A stretch of DNA of 64,000 nt from Lysobacter sp. TY2-98 (GCF_003367355.1 NZ_CP031413.1:496001-560000); one strand, 5' to 3'. Counted from the first letter of the stretch, positions 1-7,771 are shown. Notes: generated from the letters alone by a model not told the origin. Program-made: numbers and translations.

Positions 1-120
1 AAGAGAGGACACCGCGGCAGGAAACGCAGACAGTACGACTCCGACGAAGACGAGCCCGAGAGACGGCGCGGGTGCCGTCGCGGCTGGAAAGGTTTCGGGG
101 GAGCGATACGGATTGTTCAT
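1..120 (-). CDS. Cassette 46, partial ORF (N-terminus), membrane or secreted
   Basis: ATG at 120-118, just after the cassette boundary. The 40 visible residues open with MNNPYRSPE and continue into a hydrophobic stretch (LGLVFVGVVLSAF) typical of a membrane segment. MxNPYxSP starts are common in small membrane proteins of unknown function. The rest lies outside the window, so no function can be given. Confidence 0.6.
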   Translation of the reverse strand, partial: MNNPYRSPETFPAATAPAPSLGLVFVGVVLSAFPAAVSSL

Positions 121-123
121 GAG

Positions 124-183
124 CGCTAACACCTGAGTTAAGCCGCGCCGCGAAGCGGCGTCGGCTTGGACGAATCGTTAGGG
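124..183 (-). repeat. attC of cassette 45
   Basis: Left heptamer cgctaac (contributed by cassette 46), right heptamer gttaggg. One change near the right end (aatcgtta for aattgtta). The TAA stop of the 178-522 ORF lies inside it. Confidence 0.95.
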
Positions 184-522
184 GGCAAGCTGACAGACCG
201 CCACGGGCAATGGCCCGTACACCTTTTGTGTTCCCGCAAAGCCGCCCCGCTCGATGACATATGCCGATCGCGTTTCGGTACTGAGAACAAGCCAGTGCGC
301 ATAGCCATCCGCCACGTTGCCCTGATCTGACAACAGGCGGCCTGAGCGTTCGGCGAGCTCTCCGGGGAGCGACGCCGCTACCGGCCAAGCTTGATTCACA
401 CCGGTAGGGTGAACGAATGGCTGCAACCGGGCCGCTGTGCACTCGAGATACGGCGACGGCTCCGGGGACCTGCCAAGCTGGGTCGCCAAAACGAGTGCCA
501 CAAGTGCGTTGATCATATCCAT
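178..522 (-). CDS. Cassette 45: small secreted or anchored protein, unknown
   Basis: 114 residues. The start is the ATG at 522 (MDMINALV); the open frame upstream of it only re-enters the attC. An N-terminal hydrophobic run (residues 3-15) suggests a signal peptide or anchor. Two cysteines lie in the mature part. No family recognised. The stop codon TAA is made by the attC right heptamer. The first 11 nt of the cassette (GTTAGGGGGCA) are the reverse complement of the sequence at the ORF end. Confidence 0.7.
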   Translation of the reverse strand: MDMINALVALVLATQLGRSPEPSPYLECTAARLQPFVHPTGVNQAWPVAASLPGELAERSGRLLSDQGNVADGYAHWLVLSTETRSAYVIERGGFAGTQKVYGPLPVAVCQLAP

Positions 523-525
523 GCC

Positions 526-585
526 CCCTAACACCTGAGTTAAGCCGCGCCGCGAAGCGGCGTCGGCTTGGACGAATTGTTAGGC
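526..585 (-). repeat. attC of cassette 44
   Basis: Heptamers ccctaac / gttaggc, standard core. Provides the TAA of the 580-897 ORF. Confidence 0.95.
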
Positions 586-897
586 CCCACCGATTCTGGA
601 GCCTTCGTAGGCCGCTGCCCACGCCCGCCAACGCAGCTTGCTGGACAGCAACAGATACATCGGCGGAAGTATCGCTGGCACTAGGCCGAACACCCAAGGG
701 CTAAGCCCGAAATCGCGTGCCGCGCGGGACATGTACCAACAGGCCGCCCAGTGAAATGGCAGGAATACAGCGAACGACGTAGCGGCGCCGGAATGCGCGA
801 CAAGAATGACAGCAATGACTGCGAGCCAGCCAAGTAGCCACAGACGCGCACCGAGGATCAGCGGTTTGCTCTGAATTCGAAGACTGGAAAGCTTCAT
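580..897 (-). CDS. Cassette 44: three-helix membrane protein, unknown
   Basis: 105 residues starting MKLSSLRIQ at the ATG at 897; the longer open frame upstream runs back through an attC and is not used. Hydrophobic stretches at about residues 19-38, 42-58 and 66-82 suggest three membrane helices in the inner membrane. The stop TAA is supplied by attC. No family recognised. The start region (GTTAGGCCCCACATG) matches the reverse complement of the ORF end over 12 nt. Confidence 0.7.
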   Translation of the reverse strand: MKLSSLRIQSKPLILGARLWLLGWLAVIAVILVAHSGAATSFAVFLPFHWAACWYMSRAARDFGLSPWVFGLVPAILPPMYLLLSSKLRWRAWAAAYEGSRIGGA

Positions 898-902
898 GTG
901 GG

Positions 903-962
903 GCCTAACACCGGAGTTGACCCGCGCCGCGAAGCGGCGTCGGGTTGAACGACTAGTTAGGC
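903..962 (-). repeat. attC of cassette 43 (divergent)
   Basis: Heptamers gcctaac / gttaggc. The core differs from the array standard: ccggagttgacccgc on the left and gcgggttgaacgacta in the mirrored positions on the reverse side, so the stem changes are compensated. Its cassette has no clear ORF. Confidence 0.93.
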
Positions 963-1343
963 GCAACGATACCGCCGCGGAGCACGATCTAGAAGCCACG
1001 ATAGAGGAGGGCGCCGCGACGGTGCCTACCTGAGCCTTCCGGGGCAGAGAGGCCCGCAACAGAAATCGTTGGCGCCAGCGACTTGGCGGCAGAGGCGATC
1101 ACGGAGCAAGAAGGTATCGGGCGCTGCGATCGTGCCTGCCACTGATGCAAGCCGCGAAGGCGCCGACTGACAACTGGGCGCGATCGGAAGGAGCCGAAGA
1201 CAGCTTGGAATCGGTGAGCTGCGCGCGAGAGCGGGCAGCGATGCGATGAGCTTGAGATGCATGGCCGCGCGGGAGACATGAGTGAAGCCGCGTGCAACGC
1301 AGGCGGCGCAACGCGCCGAACTCTCAAAGCATTTTCAGCTGAT
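963..1343 (-). other. Cassette 43: no convincing ORF; member of a three-copy cassette family
   Basis: About 380 bp whose two ends are nearly identical to cassettes 7 (18,939-19,318) and 6 (19,379-19,757), while the middle has diverged. The only minus-strand ATG ORF of note (1026-1262, 78 residues, MHLKLIASLPAL) lacks an RBS. Its frame has no equivalent start in the cassette 6 copy. It is best read as a non-coding or decayed cassette, possibly an RNA or a promoter carrier. Confidence 0.6.
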
Positions 1344-1403
1344 GCCTAACACCTGAGTTAAGCCGCGCCGCGAAGCGGCGTCGGCTTGGACGAATTGTTA
1401 GGT
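1344..1403 (-). repeat. attC of cassette 42
   Basis: Heptamers gcctaac / gttaggt, standard core. Confidence 0.95.
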
Positions 1404-1417
1404 GCCACGCCTGACAC

Positions 1418-1945
1418 CTACCGAATTAAGCCAGCCAAAGTTTCGCGAAGATCCCAGGATCGCTCGTACACCTCTTCCGCGAATTTCAACAAATCAATCT
1501 TGCAGCGCCACCGCTTGCCGCCCAAAAAGCCATTGAGCTCCACGGACGACTCCTTTACCGGGTTACGGAATGGCTCCGTGCCTTCGTAAGTTGAGTGGTA
1601 CACGGCGTAAGAAAACGTCAGATGATCAGCATGGATAAGCTTGTTCGCGCATTCGCGCAAGGTCCTTCTCCCATGACCTTCGAGCATCTCGATGCAGGTA
1701 GTAGGGAGATCCGCCGGGTCATCGAGCATGTATCCGCTAGCTCTATCAAGGAGCAGGCGAAAGTTGACGGCCAGTTCAATAGATTTTGTAGAAAGCGTGT
1801 CTTCGAAGTGTTCGTCAAAGTCCACATAGAGTGTTGGGCGGCCTTTGCCAGAAACTGTTGCCGCGACGTGGTAATTGGCGTGTATCGCCGTCGCGAGTTC
1901 GATGCAAAGCTTTTGAATACCTGAAACGCTATGACCTAGCTCCAT
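1418..1945 (-). CDS. Cassette 42: soluble protein, unknown
   Basis: 175 residues from the ATG at 1945 (MELGHSVSG). No signal peptide or membrane segment. The sequence is rich in charged helices and contains a RECANKLIHAD segment at about residues 120-130. An Arg/Asn/His pattern of this kind occurs in HEPN-like helical proteins, but the spacing is not canonical, so this is only a suggestion. The stop precedes the attC by 14 bp. GTTAGGTGCCA at the 5' end is complementary to the 3' end. Confidence 0.75.
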   Translation of the reverse strand: MELGHSVSGIQKLCIELATAIHANYHVAATVSGKGRPTLYVDFDEHFEDTLSTKSIELAVNFRLLLDRASGYMLDDPADLPTTCIEMLEGHGRRTLRECANKLIHADHLTFSYAVYHSTYEGTEPFRNPVKESSVELNGFLGGKRWRCKIDLLKFAEEVYERSWDLRETLAGLIR

Positions 1946-1948
1946 GGC

Positions 1949-2008
1949 ACCTAACACCTGAGTTAAGCCGCGCCGCGAAGCGGCGTCGGCTTGGACGAAT
2001 TGTTAGGC
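1949..2008 (-). repeat. attC of cassette 41
   Basis: Heptamers acctaac / gttaggc, standard core. The GNAT ORF reads into it and ends at 1963. Confidence 0.95.
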
Positions 2009-2442
2009 GCCGCAGCAAGCTCTTTCTTGAACCGGTAGCTGGTCAGCTCGTAGCCGGCGGCCTTGTAGAACGCGTGAGCTTGCTCGAGCTGCACGTTACT
2101 GGTGACTTCGACCAGACCGCAACCGCGCAGCGCCAGCTCCGACTCCGCCGCCGCAACCAGGAGACGGCCTAGCCCGAGGCCGCGATGGTTCGCCGCCACC
2201 ACGAGCGCGGAGATACGACCCACCGGCGCTGGGCGATGCAGGACGGGCATGACGTTAAGCGTGATGACGCCACGCACGGAGGCTTCGAGCGCTACGACAA
2301 GTGCGAGATCTGCGACTGACCCCAAGCGCTCCACAACGTCTGTGGGCGAGCACGGAAAGCCGAGCTGGCCGAACAGCTCCGACAGCGCGCCCGAATCTTC
2401 AGCGCGGGCGGGTCGAACCATCGGCTGCGAGCTACTTTCCAT
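1963..2442 (-). CDS. Cassette 41: GNAT N-acetyltransferase with attC-encoded tail
   Basis: 159 residues, ATG at 2442. GNAT fold: an N-terminal VRPARAEDSGAL strand-helix, core strands around 48-66 and 76-84, and the acetyl-CoA pyrophosphate loop NHRGLGLGRLL at 86-96 (the R/Q-x-x-G-x-G/A motif). The C-terminal AHAFYKAAGY (122-131) is typical of the family. It would acetylate a small amine or protein N-terminus; the substrate cannot be read. The last 13 residues (NNSSKPTPLRGAA) are translated from the attC and are not part of the GNAT fold. Confidence 0.92.
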   Translation of the reverse strand: MESSSQPMVRPARAEDSGALSELFGQLGFPCSPTDVVERLGSVADLALVVALEASVRGVITLNVMPVLHRPAPVGRISALVVAANHRGLGLGRLLVAAAESELALRGCGLVEVTSNVQLEQAHAFYKAAGYELTSYRFKKELAAAPNNSSKPTPLRGAA

Positions 2443-2446
2443 AGGC

Positions 2447-2506
2447 GCCTAACACCTGAGTTAAGCCGCGCCGCGAAGCGGCGTCGGCTTGGACGAATTG
2501 TTAGGG
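2447..2506 (-). repeat. attC of cassette 40
   Basis: Heptamers gcctaac / gttaggg, standard core. Identical to the attC of cassette 28. Confidence 0.95.
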
Positions 2507-2507
2507 C

Positions 2508-3038
2508 TCACCGCCGGAATTCGGCGGCAATTGGCGCTGACATGAGTTTTGCCGCAATCCAGCTGAAGAGACCGCCAAAGGTAAGCGCGAAGATGACGCT
2601 GATAACGCCAATGGCCACAAAGAACGGGCCCATGTCGGGCGTACCTTGCGTTGCCGCGGCGGCAAACTGCTGGCGCATGGAAGAAAACATGCTGAACTGA
2701 ATGACGACGCCCACAATTTGCCATGCGACCGCCAGCACCATGAGGCCAACAAACGTGAGGCGTGCCCAGTTCCAGCGGCGCAATAGCCCGATTGAGCTGA
2801 GAAGCATGAGCGCGGAAACGGCCAGGAAGGCGAGAAGCACGACTTGGAAGTGACCGAACATGAACGAAGCGAAGGGCGGCATGCCTGGTGCCGGCGCTTG
2901 CATTGCGTCGGCGAATTCCGGAGTGCGGAACATCGTTTGGAACATCACATTCTGCAAGACAGAGATTACGGTGCCGAAGCCCGATAGGACGATGAAGATC
3001 CAAGCAACGACGGTGACGAATTTGGATGGTTGCTGCAT
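2508..3038 (-). CDS. Cassette 40: four-helix membrane protein (identical to cassette 28)
   Basis: 176 residues from the ATG at 3038 (MQQPSKFV). An in-frame GTG lies three codons upstream, and the frame stays open back into the attC. Hydrophobic segments at about 8-28, 57-77, 86-106 and 138-160 indicate four membrane helices. The loop after the first helix is Met/Pro-rich (APAPGMPPFASFMFG). The TGA stop lies directly after the attC. No family assigned. The whole cassette recurs without visible change at 9,154-9,721. Confidence 0.8.
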   Translation of the reverse strand: MQQPSKFVTVVAWIFIVLSGFGTVISVLQNVMFQTMFRTPEFADAMQAPAPGMPPFASFMFGHFQVVLLAFLAVSALMLLSSIGLLRRWNWARLTFVGLMVLAVAWQIVGVVIQFSMFSSMRQQFAAAATQGTPDMGPFFVAIGVISVIFALTFGGLFSWIAAKLMSAPIAAEFRR

Positions 3039-3074
3039 TGCCGACACAACATGCCCCTTAATGATTGATGTGAG

Positions 3075-3134
3075 CCCTAACACCTGAGTTAAGCCGCGCC
3101 GCGAAGCGGCGTCGGCTTGGACGAATTGTTAGGC
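3075..3134 (-). repeat. attC of cassette 39
   Basis: Heptamers ccctaac / gttaggc, standard core. Belongs to the only cassette whose main ORF is on the plus strand. Confidence 0.95.
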
Positions 3135-3204
3135 GACGGCCTATCTGCCCGGACGTGTAGGCGCCATGGGACAATTTGCCGATTCCGTTGCGAGACCACC
3201 GAGA

Positions 3205-3921
3205 ATGACTTTGCTGCGACGCGCCCGACTGGCCGGTCTGTGGCTTGCGCTAGCGCCTTCCCTAGCGCTGGCTCACCACGGGCAGGATTTCCTCATACTC
3301 GAAAGCCCGGCCGTGCCGCACCCCGGGAACGTGTATTTGCTCGCTAACGCCCATGCTGCCCTAGAAGGCGGCGCGGACGAGCAGGCGGGCATGGAGCCTG
3401 CGTTGCTGGTAGGAGTGACCCCGCGCGTTTCGTTCGAGCTGCATGCGCACGCGGAAAAGCTAAGCGGCTCTTCTTGGGCATATGAGGCGACCGCGCCGGC
3501 GGTGCACGTGTTGTTGACTGACCCAGCCAACCATCACGGACTGAAAGTTGGGATTGGAGCGGAGTACGAGGTGGCGGCCCATCAAGACGGCCGTGACAAC
3601 ACCGAGGTACGCCTGTCGTTTGAGGACGGCGATGAGGCATTGAAGTGGGGTGCAAACCTGATCGCGAGCCGGGAGCAGGGCGGCTCCGCCGAATTCGGCG
3701 GAGCGTTTGGCGTTCGGCGGGCCGTACGTGACGGCTTTGCGCTCGGCGCCGAAGGGCAAACGAGCTTTGAGCGCGCCGCTGGTAGCGAACTGCTACTGGG
3801 CGCGTACTTTGAGCACGAACAAACCTGGGCTTTGAAGCTGGGTGTGGGCGGCGTGCGCGACGAGAGTGGGCACGTTGCACCGACCGCCCGATTGGGACTC
3901 GTGTTGCGACTCAAAGGTTGA
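3205..3921 (+). CDS. Cassette 39: putative secreted/outer-membrane beta protein, ORF in reverse orientation
   Basis: 238 residues from the ATG at 3205, chosen because it gives a clean signal peptide (MTLLRRARLAGLWLALAPS, cleavage near ALAHH). An in-frame ATG at 3166 adds 13 residues. The mature part is made of alternating strands separated by turns (for example GANLIASREQGG, LGAYFEHEQTWALKLGVGG) and ends in a strand (ARLGLVLRLKG), as in small outer-membrane barrels. It does not end in an aromatic residue. It faces attI and cannot be expressed from an attI-side promoter. A TTGGAC element in the attC and a TATCTG about 19 bp downstream could serve as its own promoter. Its cassette ends match over only 7 nt. 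Confidence 0.72.
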   Translation: MTLLRRARLAGLWLALAPSLALAHHGQDFLILESPAVPHPGNVYLLANAHAALEGGADEQAGMEPALLVGVTPRVSFELHAHAEKLSGSSWAYEATAPAVHVLLTDPANHHGLKVGIGAEYEVAAHQDGRDNTEVRLSFEDGDEALKWGANLIASREQGGSAEFGGAFGVRRAVRDGFALGAEGQTSFERAAGSELLLGAYFEHEQTWALKLGVGGVRDESGHVAPTARLGLVLRLKG

Positions 3922-3943
3922 AGCGCAGGATGCGTAGTCTGGG

Positions 3944-4003
3944 GCCTAACACCTGAGTTAAGCCGCGCCGCGAAGCGGCGTCGGCTTGGACGAATTGTTA
4001 GCG
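3944..4003 (-). repeat. attC of cassette 38
   Basis: Heptamers gcctaac / gttagcg, standard core. Confidence 0.95.
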
Positions 4004-4004
4004 C

Positions 4005-4274
4005 TCAGCCGATGAACCGCATTGCCGCCCCTACGAGGACGAGAATCGCTCCCACCACCGTACCGTAGCGGCCCGCGTTGTTTCGAGTGAGCGTGTCAGT
4101 GCCATTCGTGTATACGCCATGAGCAAGCAGGGCGAAACCAATGGCCGAGAGCGCATCTTGTACAGCGTGACCGTAAAAGATGAAGTCGGCCATGCGAATC
4201 GCGGCGACTACCACGAATACGGTGAGCATGATCTTGGCGTGTCCGCCGATCGGTGCTTTTGCTACGGAATCCAT
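4005..4274 (-). CDS. Cassette 38: small three-helix membrane protein
   Basis: 89 residues from the ATG at 4274, preceded by AAGGAGAG at good spacing. Hydrophobic spans at about 14-32, 37-52 and 70-86. The TGA stop directly follows the attC. GTTAGCGCTCA at the start is complementary to the 3' end. No family recognised. Confidence 0.75.
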   Translation of the reverse strand: MDSVAKAPIGGHAKIMLTVFVVVAAIRMADFIFYGHAVQDALSAIGFALLAHGVYTNGTDTLTRNNAGRYGTVVGAILVLVGAAMRFIG

Positions 4275-4291
4275 AACTCTCCTTGTATGAG

Positions 4292-4351
4292 CGCTAACAC
4301 CTGAGTTAAGCCGCGCCGCGAAGCGGCGTCGGCTTGGACGAATTGTTAGGT
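4292..4351 (-). repeat. attC of cassette 37
   Basis: Heptamers cgctaac / gttaggt, standard core. Supplies the TAA of the 4346-4762 ORF. Confidence 0.95.
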
Positions 4352-4762
4352 GGCCAGCACTGCACAGATGCCTGCCCACCGTGCCGCCAGCTTACGGGTA
4401 AGACCAACGGTGGAAACGAGCAGAGCCACCGGAAGGACTGGCCACCACCATTGGCTGACAAACCGCGATGTAGCAACAAGCCAACTGCCGTGAGGCTGGC
4501 CCATTTCCTGTAGTTGTGGAGCGACAAATACGACGTAAGCCTGCACCGGAATAGCCACGACCGCGACGACCAAGTACACCGAGCCATAGACCAATGCAGC
4601 AACCGTGGCGGTGAATAGCCAAGGACGTTCTAGGCGATTGCGGCGGCTAAAGGCGCGCCTGGCCGGCCAAAGTAGCGGAGCGAGCGCCAGAAGAAGGTAG
4701 GCGAAGGCCGCGACTGCCAAGAGGGCGACGAACTTTGCTCCGAGCGCTTCGATGATTTCCAT
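4346..4762 (-). CDS. Cassette 37: four-helix membrane protein, unknown
   Basis: 138 residues from the ATG at 4762 (MEIIEALG); a GTG two codons earlier is also possible. Hydrophobic segments at about 11-33, 48-75, 95-115 and 121-137. The start lies inside the terminal repeat: GTTAGGTGGCCA, with the ATG overlapping its end, is the reverse complement of the last codons plus the attC heptamer. The stop is supplied by attC. Confidence 0.75.
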   Translation of the reverse strand: MEIIEALGAKFVALLAVAAFAYLLLALAPLLWPARRAFSRRNRLERPWLFTATVAALVYGSVYLVVAVVAIPVQAYVVFVAPQLQEMGQPHGSWLVATSRFVSQWWWPVLPVALLVSTVGLTRKLAARWAGICAVLAT

Positions 4763-4766
4763 GGCC

Positions 4767-4826
4767 ACCTAACACCTGAGTTAAGCCGCGCCGCGAAGCG
4801 GCGTCGGCTTGGACGAATTGTTAGGC
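4767..4826 (-). repeat. attC of cassette 36
   Basis: Heptamers acctaac / gttaggc, standard core. Supplies the stop of the 4821-5459 ORF. Confidence 0.95.
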
Positions 4827-5459
4827 CGCACCGATCCACCCCGGAGGCAGCTTTAACGTGCGGTAGCGGTTGCGCGTTTTGGTAGGTATCGCTCGCTTGA
4901 AGTACTGCTCCTTCGGTCTGAACGGAGAGTCAGCCAGCACGCCGCTAAGCCACTCGCGATGCTGCAGATCGTTCCATGCAAAGGGAAAGACAAACTCGGG
5001 CTGAAGGAATATGCCTTGATAGTCGTCAATGACGAACCCCAGCGACGATCCTGCGATGGCGTTGTCTGGAACGCCAAGCCATCGGAAGTCGAACACAGGA
5101 TAGAAGCTGAAGCTCGAAGCAGTCTTGCGATGACTTTTGTGCGCCTGAAAAAAGAGCTCGACCGCAGCGGGAAGCTGTAATGGGCTTAGATTCCATCGAT
5201 ACCAATGATTGTCGGATTCGACCGGCTGCCCAAACAATTGTTCCGCTCTTTGCAGAGACGGGAAAGTCATCTTCTCCCCGCCGTACCCGAGAGAACCCAC
5301 TGATTCGGTGCGAGTGTTTTCCCGGAACGCACCATGAGTGTGACGAGCGAGGAATTGTAGTGACGCTTCCCAGGCGGCCAGCGGATCCCGGCGCCTTGGG
5401 CTGTGGCCGAACGCCGCAGACTTTGGGGGCTCGTAGATGAGGTGCTCAGTCATATCCAT
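4821..5459 (-). CDS. Cassette 36: soluble 212-residue protein, unknown
   Basis: ATG at 5459 (MDMTEHLIYEPP). No signal or membrane segment. Trp/Tyr/Phe-rich, with a FSFYPVFDFRWLG patch around residues 117-130 and a basic C-terminus (KRAIPTKTRNRYRTLKLPP). Size and aromatic content resemble immunity or effector-binding proteins, but no family is recognised. The stop TAA is made by attC; terminal complementarity is 12 nt. Confidence 0.75.
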   Translation of the reverse strand: MDMTEHLIYEPPKSAAFGHSPRRRDPLAAWEASLQFLARHTHGAFRENTRTESVGSLGYGGEKMTFPSLQRAEQLFGQPVESDNHWYRWNLSPLQLPAAVELFFQAHKSHRKTASSFSFYPVFDFRWLGVPDNAIAGSSLGFVIDDYQGIFLQPEFVFPFAWNDLQHREWLSGVLADSPFRPKEQYFKRAIPTKTRNRYRTLKLPPGWIGAA

Positions 5460-5464
5460 GTGCG

Positions 5465-5524
5465 GCCTAACACCTGAGTTAAGCCGCGCCGCGAAGCGGC
5501 GTCGGCTTGGACGAATTGTTAGGC
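5465..5524 (-). repeat. attC of cassette 35
   Basis: Heptamers gcctaac / gttaggc, standard core. Translated in frame by the CPBP ORF. Confidence 0.95.
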
Positions 5525-6108
5525 ATCAGGCTACGCGACGTAACGTGCCGCACCGTGTAAAGACCGGTTATATCGATCACGGTGTGTACGACGATGGCGA
5601 CGACAAGACCAGTAAAGTGCGCGATCGCACCGAGTACAAGACTGACGGCGAACAAGCCCGCGGCCTGAAAGAGAACGCGCCGGTTCAGGCCGTTGAAGCG
5701 GTACGCCTTGGTGTGTGCCAGGACAAAGAGGGCCGAGGACAGCCACACGCCGAGCAGTGTCTGCAGGGCGCCGCGAAATAGGATCTCTTCTCCGATGCCG
5801 GCTGCGGGTGCCAGAAGAACGGGATTCCAGCCGCGGAGATCCAGGCGGCTATAGCTTTCGATCGTGTGTTGGGCGATCGGACGCTTAGACGCCAGCTTGT
5901 AACCAACCCAAGCATTCAGGCAGGCGGCCGCACTGAGGCCGAACGCAGCGATTGCTTGCTGGGTAACGGAAAGGCGAGAAGCGAATAGCGACAGGAAGGA
6001 CGTTCCCGTAGCAACGCAAATCAGAAGTGCCGCCACGACCATGAGCACGCACAGCAACCACTGGCGGCGAAGCCCCACCTTCTTTTCGGATGTTTCGCCT
6101 GCCGACAT
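5479..6108 (-). CDS. Cassette 35: CPBP family intramembrane metalloprotease
   Basis: 209 residues, ATG at 6108 behind a strong CAGGAGGAACC ribosome site. Multi-spanning, with the CPBP/Abi signature: paired glutamates E107-E108 followed by R112 (GEEILFRGAL), a histidine at 132 (FVLAHTKAY) and a histidine at 175 (HTVIDI). Members cleave membrane substrates or act in peptide/bacteriocin self-protection; the target here is unknown. The final 13 residues are read from attC. The Shine-Dalgarno region (GTTAGGCATCAGG) is complementary to the ORF end over 13 nt. Confidence 0.88.
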   Translation of the reverse strand: MSAGETSEKKVGLRRQWLLCVLMVVAALLICVATGTSFLSLFASRLSVTQQAIAAFGLSAAACLNAWVGYKLASKRPIAQHTIESYSRLDLRGWNPVLLAPAAGIGEEILFRGALQTLLGVWLSSALFVLAHTKAYRFNGLNRRVLFQAAGLFAVSLVLGAIAHFTGLVVAIVVHTVIDITGLYTVRHVTSRSLMPNNSSKPTPLRGAA

Positions 6109-6121
6109 GGTTCCTCCTGAT

Positions 6122-6181
6122 GCCTAACACCTGAGTTAAGCCGCGCCGCGAAGCGGCGTCGGCTTGGACGAATTGTTAGAC
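6122..6181 (-). repeat. attC of cassette 34
   Basis: Heptamers gcctaac / gttagac; the right heptamer is unique in the array and is matched by the gtctaac at the other end of its cassette. Confidence 0.95.
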
Positions 6182-6182
6182 C

Positions 6183-6743
6183 TTATGGCGACGGAGGCGC
6201 GGCCTGTGCTTTCAGAGCCTGCGCCATGCCCTCGAGCTTGCCAGAGAGTAGTAGCCGCCACGTATTCTGGTACGGCTTTAGGCTTACCACTTCCAGCTGG
6301 GTAACCTGCAGTGACCCGGCTCCCGCAGTGTTCCGCGTGACAAGGTGCACGACCTCACCTTCCTTGACGCTTCCGAGAATTTGCGAGTCGCCGACCTTTA
6401 CGTTCATGGCCTTCATCTGACCCTCGGCGAAGCCCATAAGGGCGCGCATGAATTCCACGGGGCTCATGGTTTGGACGGACTGTGCGCTAGCCGAGGGACC
6501 GAAGAATGCGGCTCGAAGGTTTTTCGCTGCGGGGGTCTCGCCGCTCAGCACCGGCAGAAGCATCGACTGGAACCTGGCGAGCTCGTCCGGGTGGATGAAT
6601 TCAGGAACAGCCGTCATCCCCTTGGTGCGCACTGCCTCGACGTAGCCGCGCTCCACTTCTTCCGGACTCTCAGCAGCCGACACCGTCGGGGCGGCACCGA
6701 AAAGTACGAGAGCAAGGATGGCGGTAGCGATGATGTTCTTCAT
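6183..6743 (-). CDS. Cassette 34: periplasmic protein, unknown
   Basis: 186 residues from the ATG at 6743, only 10 nt from the recombination point. Clear signal peptide (MKNIIATAILALVLFGAAP, cleavage near SAAES). The mature part is a mixed alpha/beta domain of about 160 residues ending in APPSP. The start ATG is the last triplet of the 13-nt terminal repeat GTTAGACCTTATG, whose complement contains the TAA stop. No family assigned. Confidence 0.8.
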   Translation of the reverse strand: MKNIIATAILALVLFGAAPTVSAAESPEEVERGYVEAVRTKGMTAVPEFIHPDELARFQSMLLPVLSGETPAAKNLRAAFFGPSASAQSVQTMSPVEFMRALMGFAEGQMKAMNVKVGDSQILGSVKEGEVVHLVTRNTAGAGSLQVTQLEVVSLKPYQNTWRLLLSGKLEGMAQALKAQAAPPSP

Positions 6744-6746
6744 AAG

Positions 6747-6806
6747 GTCTAACACCTGAGTTAAGCCGCGCCGCGAAGCGGCGTCGGCTTGGACGAATTG
6801 TTAGGC
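6747..6806 (-). repeat. attC of cassette 33
   Basis: Heptamers gtctaac / gttaggc, standard core. Provides the stop of the 6801-7259 ORF. Confidence 0.95.
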
Positions 6807-7259
6807 CCCGGCTGAACCCGAGCGAGGCCGCCAAAGCGACAGCAGGAAGCCCACGAGCATGATGCCAGCAAGCGCCATGTTGATGGCGGCACCGGGCGCA
6901 GCGATGCGCTCGATGGGCCAATAGGAACGCAGCGCCATGCGGCCGAATTGCTCGACGAGAAGCGCGAGAAACGCCAAAGACGCGAGACTGCGATAGCGCA
7001 GCAATACGATGAGGCACAGCAAGCCGAGCACCAGCTGGCAGAGACCCCATGCGGCGAACGCAAACAGGAAGGCTGCGGCACCGGCCGAACCAAACGTATC
7101 GAGTGGCACTCCATCTGCCGTGCGCGCAACCTGCGGCGCATTGAGCATGACGTTCACGCCCATAGGTATCTTGAGCAACATGATCCACAACAACCAAAGG
7201 CCGACACGCTGGCCTGGATAGTGGTTGTCGGCGACGCGAGGAAAGAGCCTTTCCAACAT
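6801..7259 (-). CDS. Cassette 33: four-helix membrane protein
   Basis: 152 residues from the ATG at 7259 (MLERLFPRV). Hydrophobic segments at about 21-40, 61-82, 83-105 and 125-145. An N-terminal YPGQRVGLWLLW followed by a long loop resembles small DoxX-like or DUF-type membrane proteins, but this is not firm. The stop is supplied by attC; terminal complementarity is 12 nt. Confidence 0.75.
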   Translation of the reverse strand: MLERLFPRVADNHYPGQRVGLWLLWIMLLKIPMGVNVMLNAPQVARTADGVPLDTFGSAGAAAFLFAFAAWGLCQLVLGLLCLIVLLRYRSLASLAFLALLVEQFGRMALRSYWPIERIAAPGAAINMALAGIMLVGFLLSLWRPRSGSAGA

Positions 7260-7283
7260 GCTGCCTCCGATGCGTGTTCCGGG

Positions 7284-7343
7284 GCCTAACACCTGAGTTA
7301 AGCCGCGCCGCGAAGCGGCGTCGGCTTGGACGAATTGTTAGGC
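7284..7343 (-). repeat. attC of cassette 32
   Basis: Heptamers gcctaac / gttaggc, standard core. Translated by the 7298-7750 ORF. Confidence 0.95.
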
Positions 7344-7750
7344 GGCGGATAAAGCTGCACGACGTTCTCCGCGAATGCCGGGAAGGCTACAGCCGGCCAC
7401 CATTCTTCAAGGGCCGCCGAGCCCGGCAGTAGGCGGCTGAGACCATCGGCAAGGCTCCGCCAGCCAACGGCATCTTCCGGAACATCCAGCGCGCGTTCGC
7501 CGACTAACTCAAAACGCAGCCAGATCGTGTCCCACGTGAAATTGTCCTGTTTCCAAGCCACCACGCGCACAATTTCTGACCACGTTGCGTGTTCCTCGGA
7601 GACGGACTTGGCGAGGAAGCCTCGGTAGGACTCGTGACGTAGCAACACGCCTTGCTGATCAGCTTGGACCGCCCATTCATCAGCGGGTGCGCCACGCCAA
7701 GCCCTTCGGCCGGCTTGCCAGCGGTAGCGGAGAAATTCACCGAGACTCAT
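7298..7750 (-). CDS. Cassette 32: soluble protein with attC-encoded tail
   Basis: 150 residues from the ATG at 7750 (MSLGEFLRYRW). Contains a W-S-E-I-V-R-V-V-A-W-K-x-D segment and a C-terminal LPGSAALEEWWP, a layout seen in small PH-like or immunity-type proteins; no firm family. The last 13 residues are NNSSKPTPLRGAA from attC. The terminal repeat GTTAGGCGGCGGA is 13 nt. Confidence 0.75.
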   Translation of the reverse strand: MSLGEFLRYRWQAGRRAWRGAPADEWAVQADQQGVLLRHESYRGFLAKSVSEEHATWSEIVRVVAWKQDNFTWDTIWLRFELVGERALDVPEDAVGWRSLADGLSRLLPGSAALEEWWPAVAFPAFAENVVQLYPPPNNSSKPTPLRGAA

Positions 7751-7771
7751 ACGCGTTGATCTATCTCCGCC

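Noticed and set aside
2102..2452. Plus-strand ORFs beginning MDELLG or containing LTPELSRAAKRRRLGRIV in many cassettes
   Set aside because: These are the reverse strand of attC and recur mechanically at every site.
2461..3003. A second frame in cassettes 40 and 28 ending in NNSSKPTPLRGAA
   Set aside because: It is Arg/His/Ala-rich and overlaps the hydrophobic four-helix protein, which has the better start and composition.
6670..7197. Proteins containing LTIRPSRRRFAARLNSGV
   Set aside because: This is attC read in its third frame joining two cassettes; no real cassette ORF uses it.
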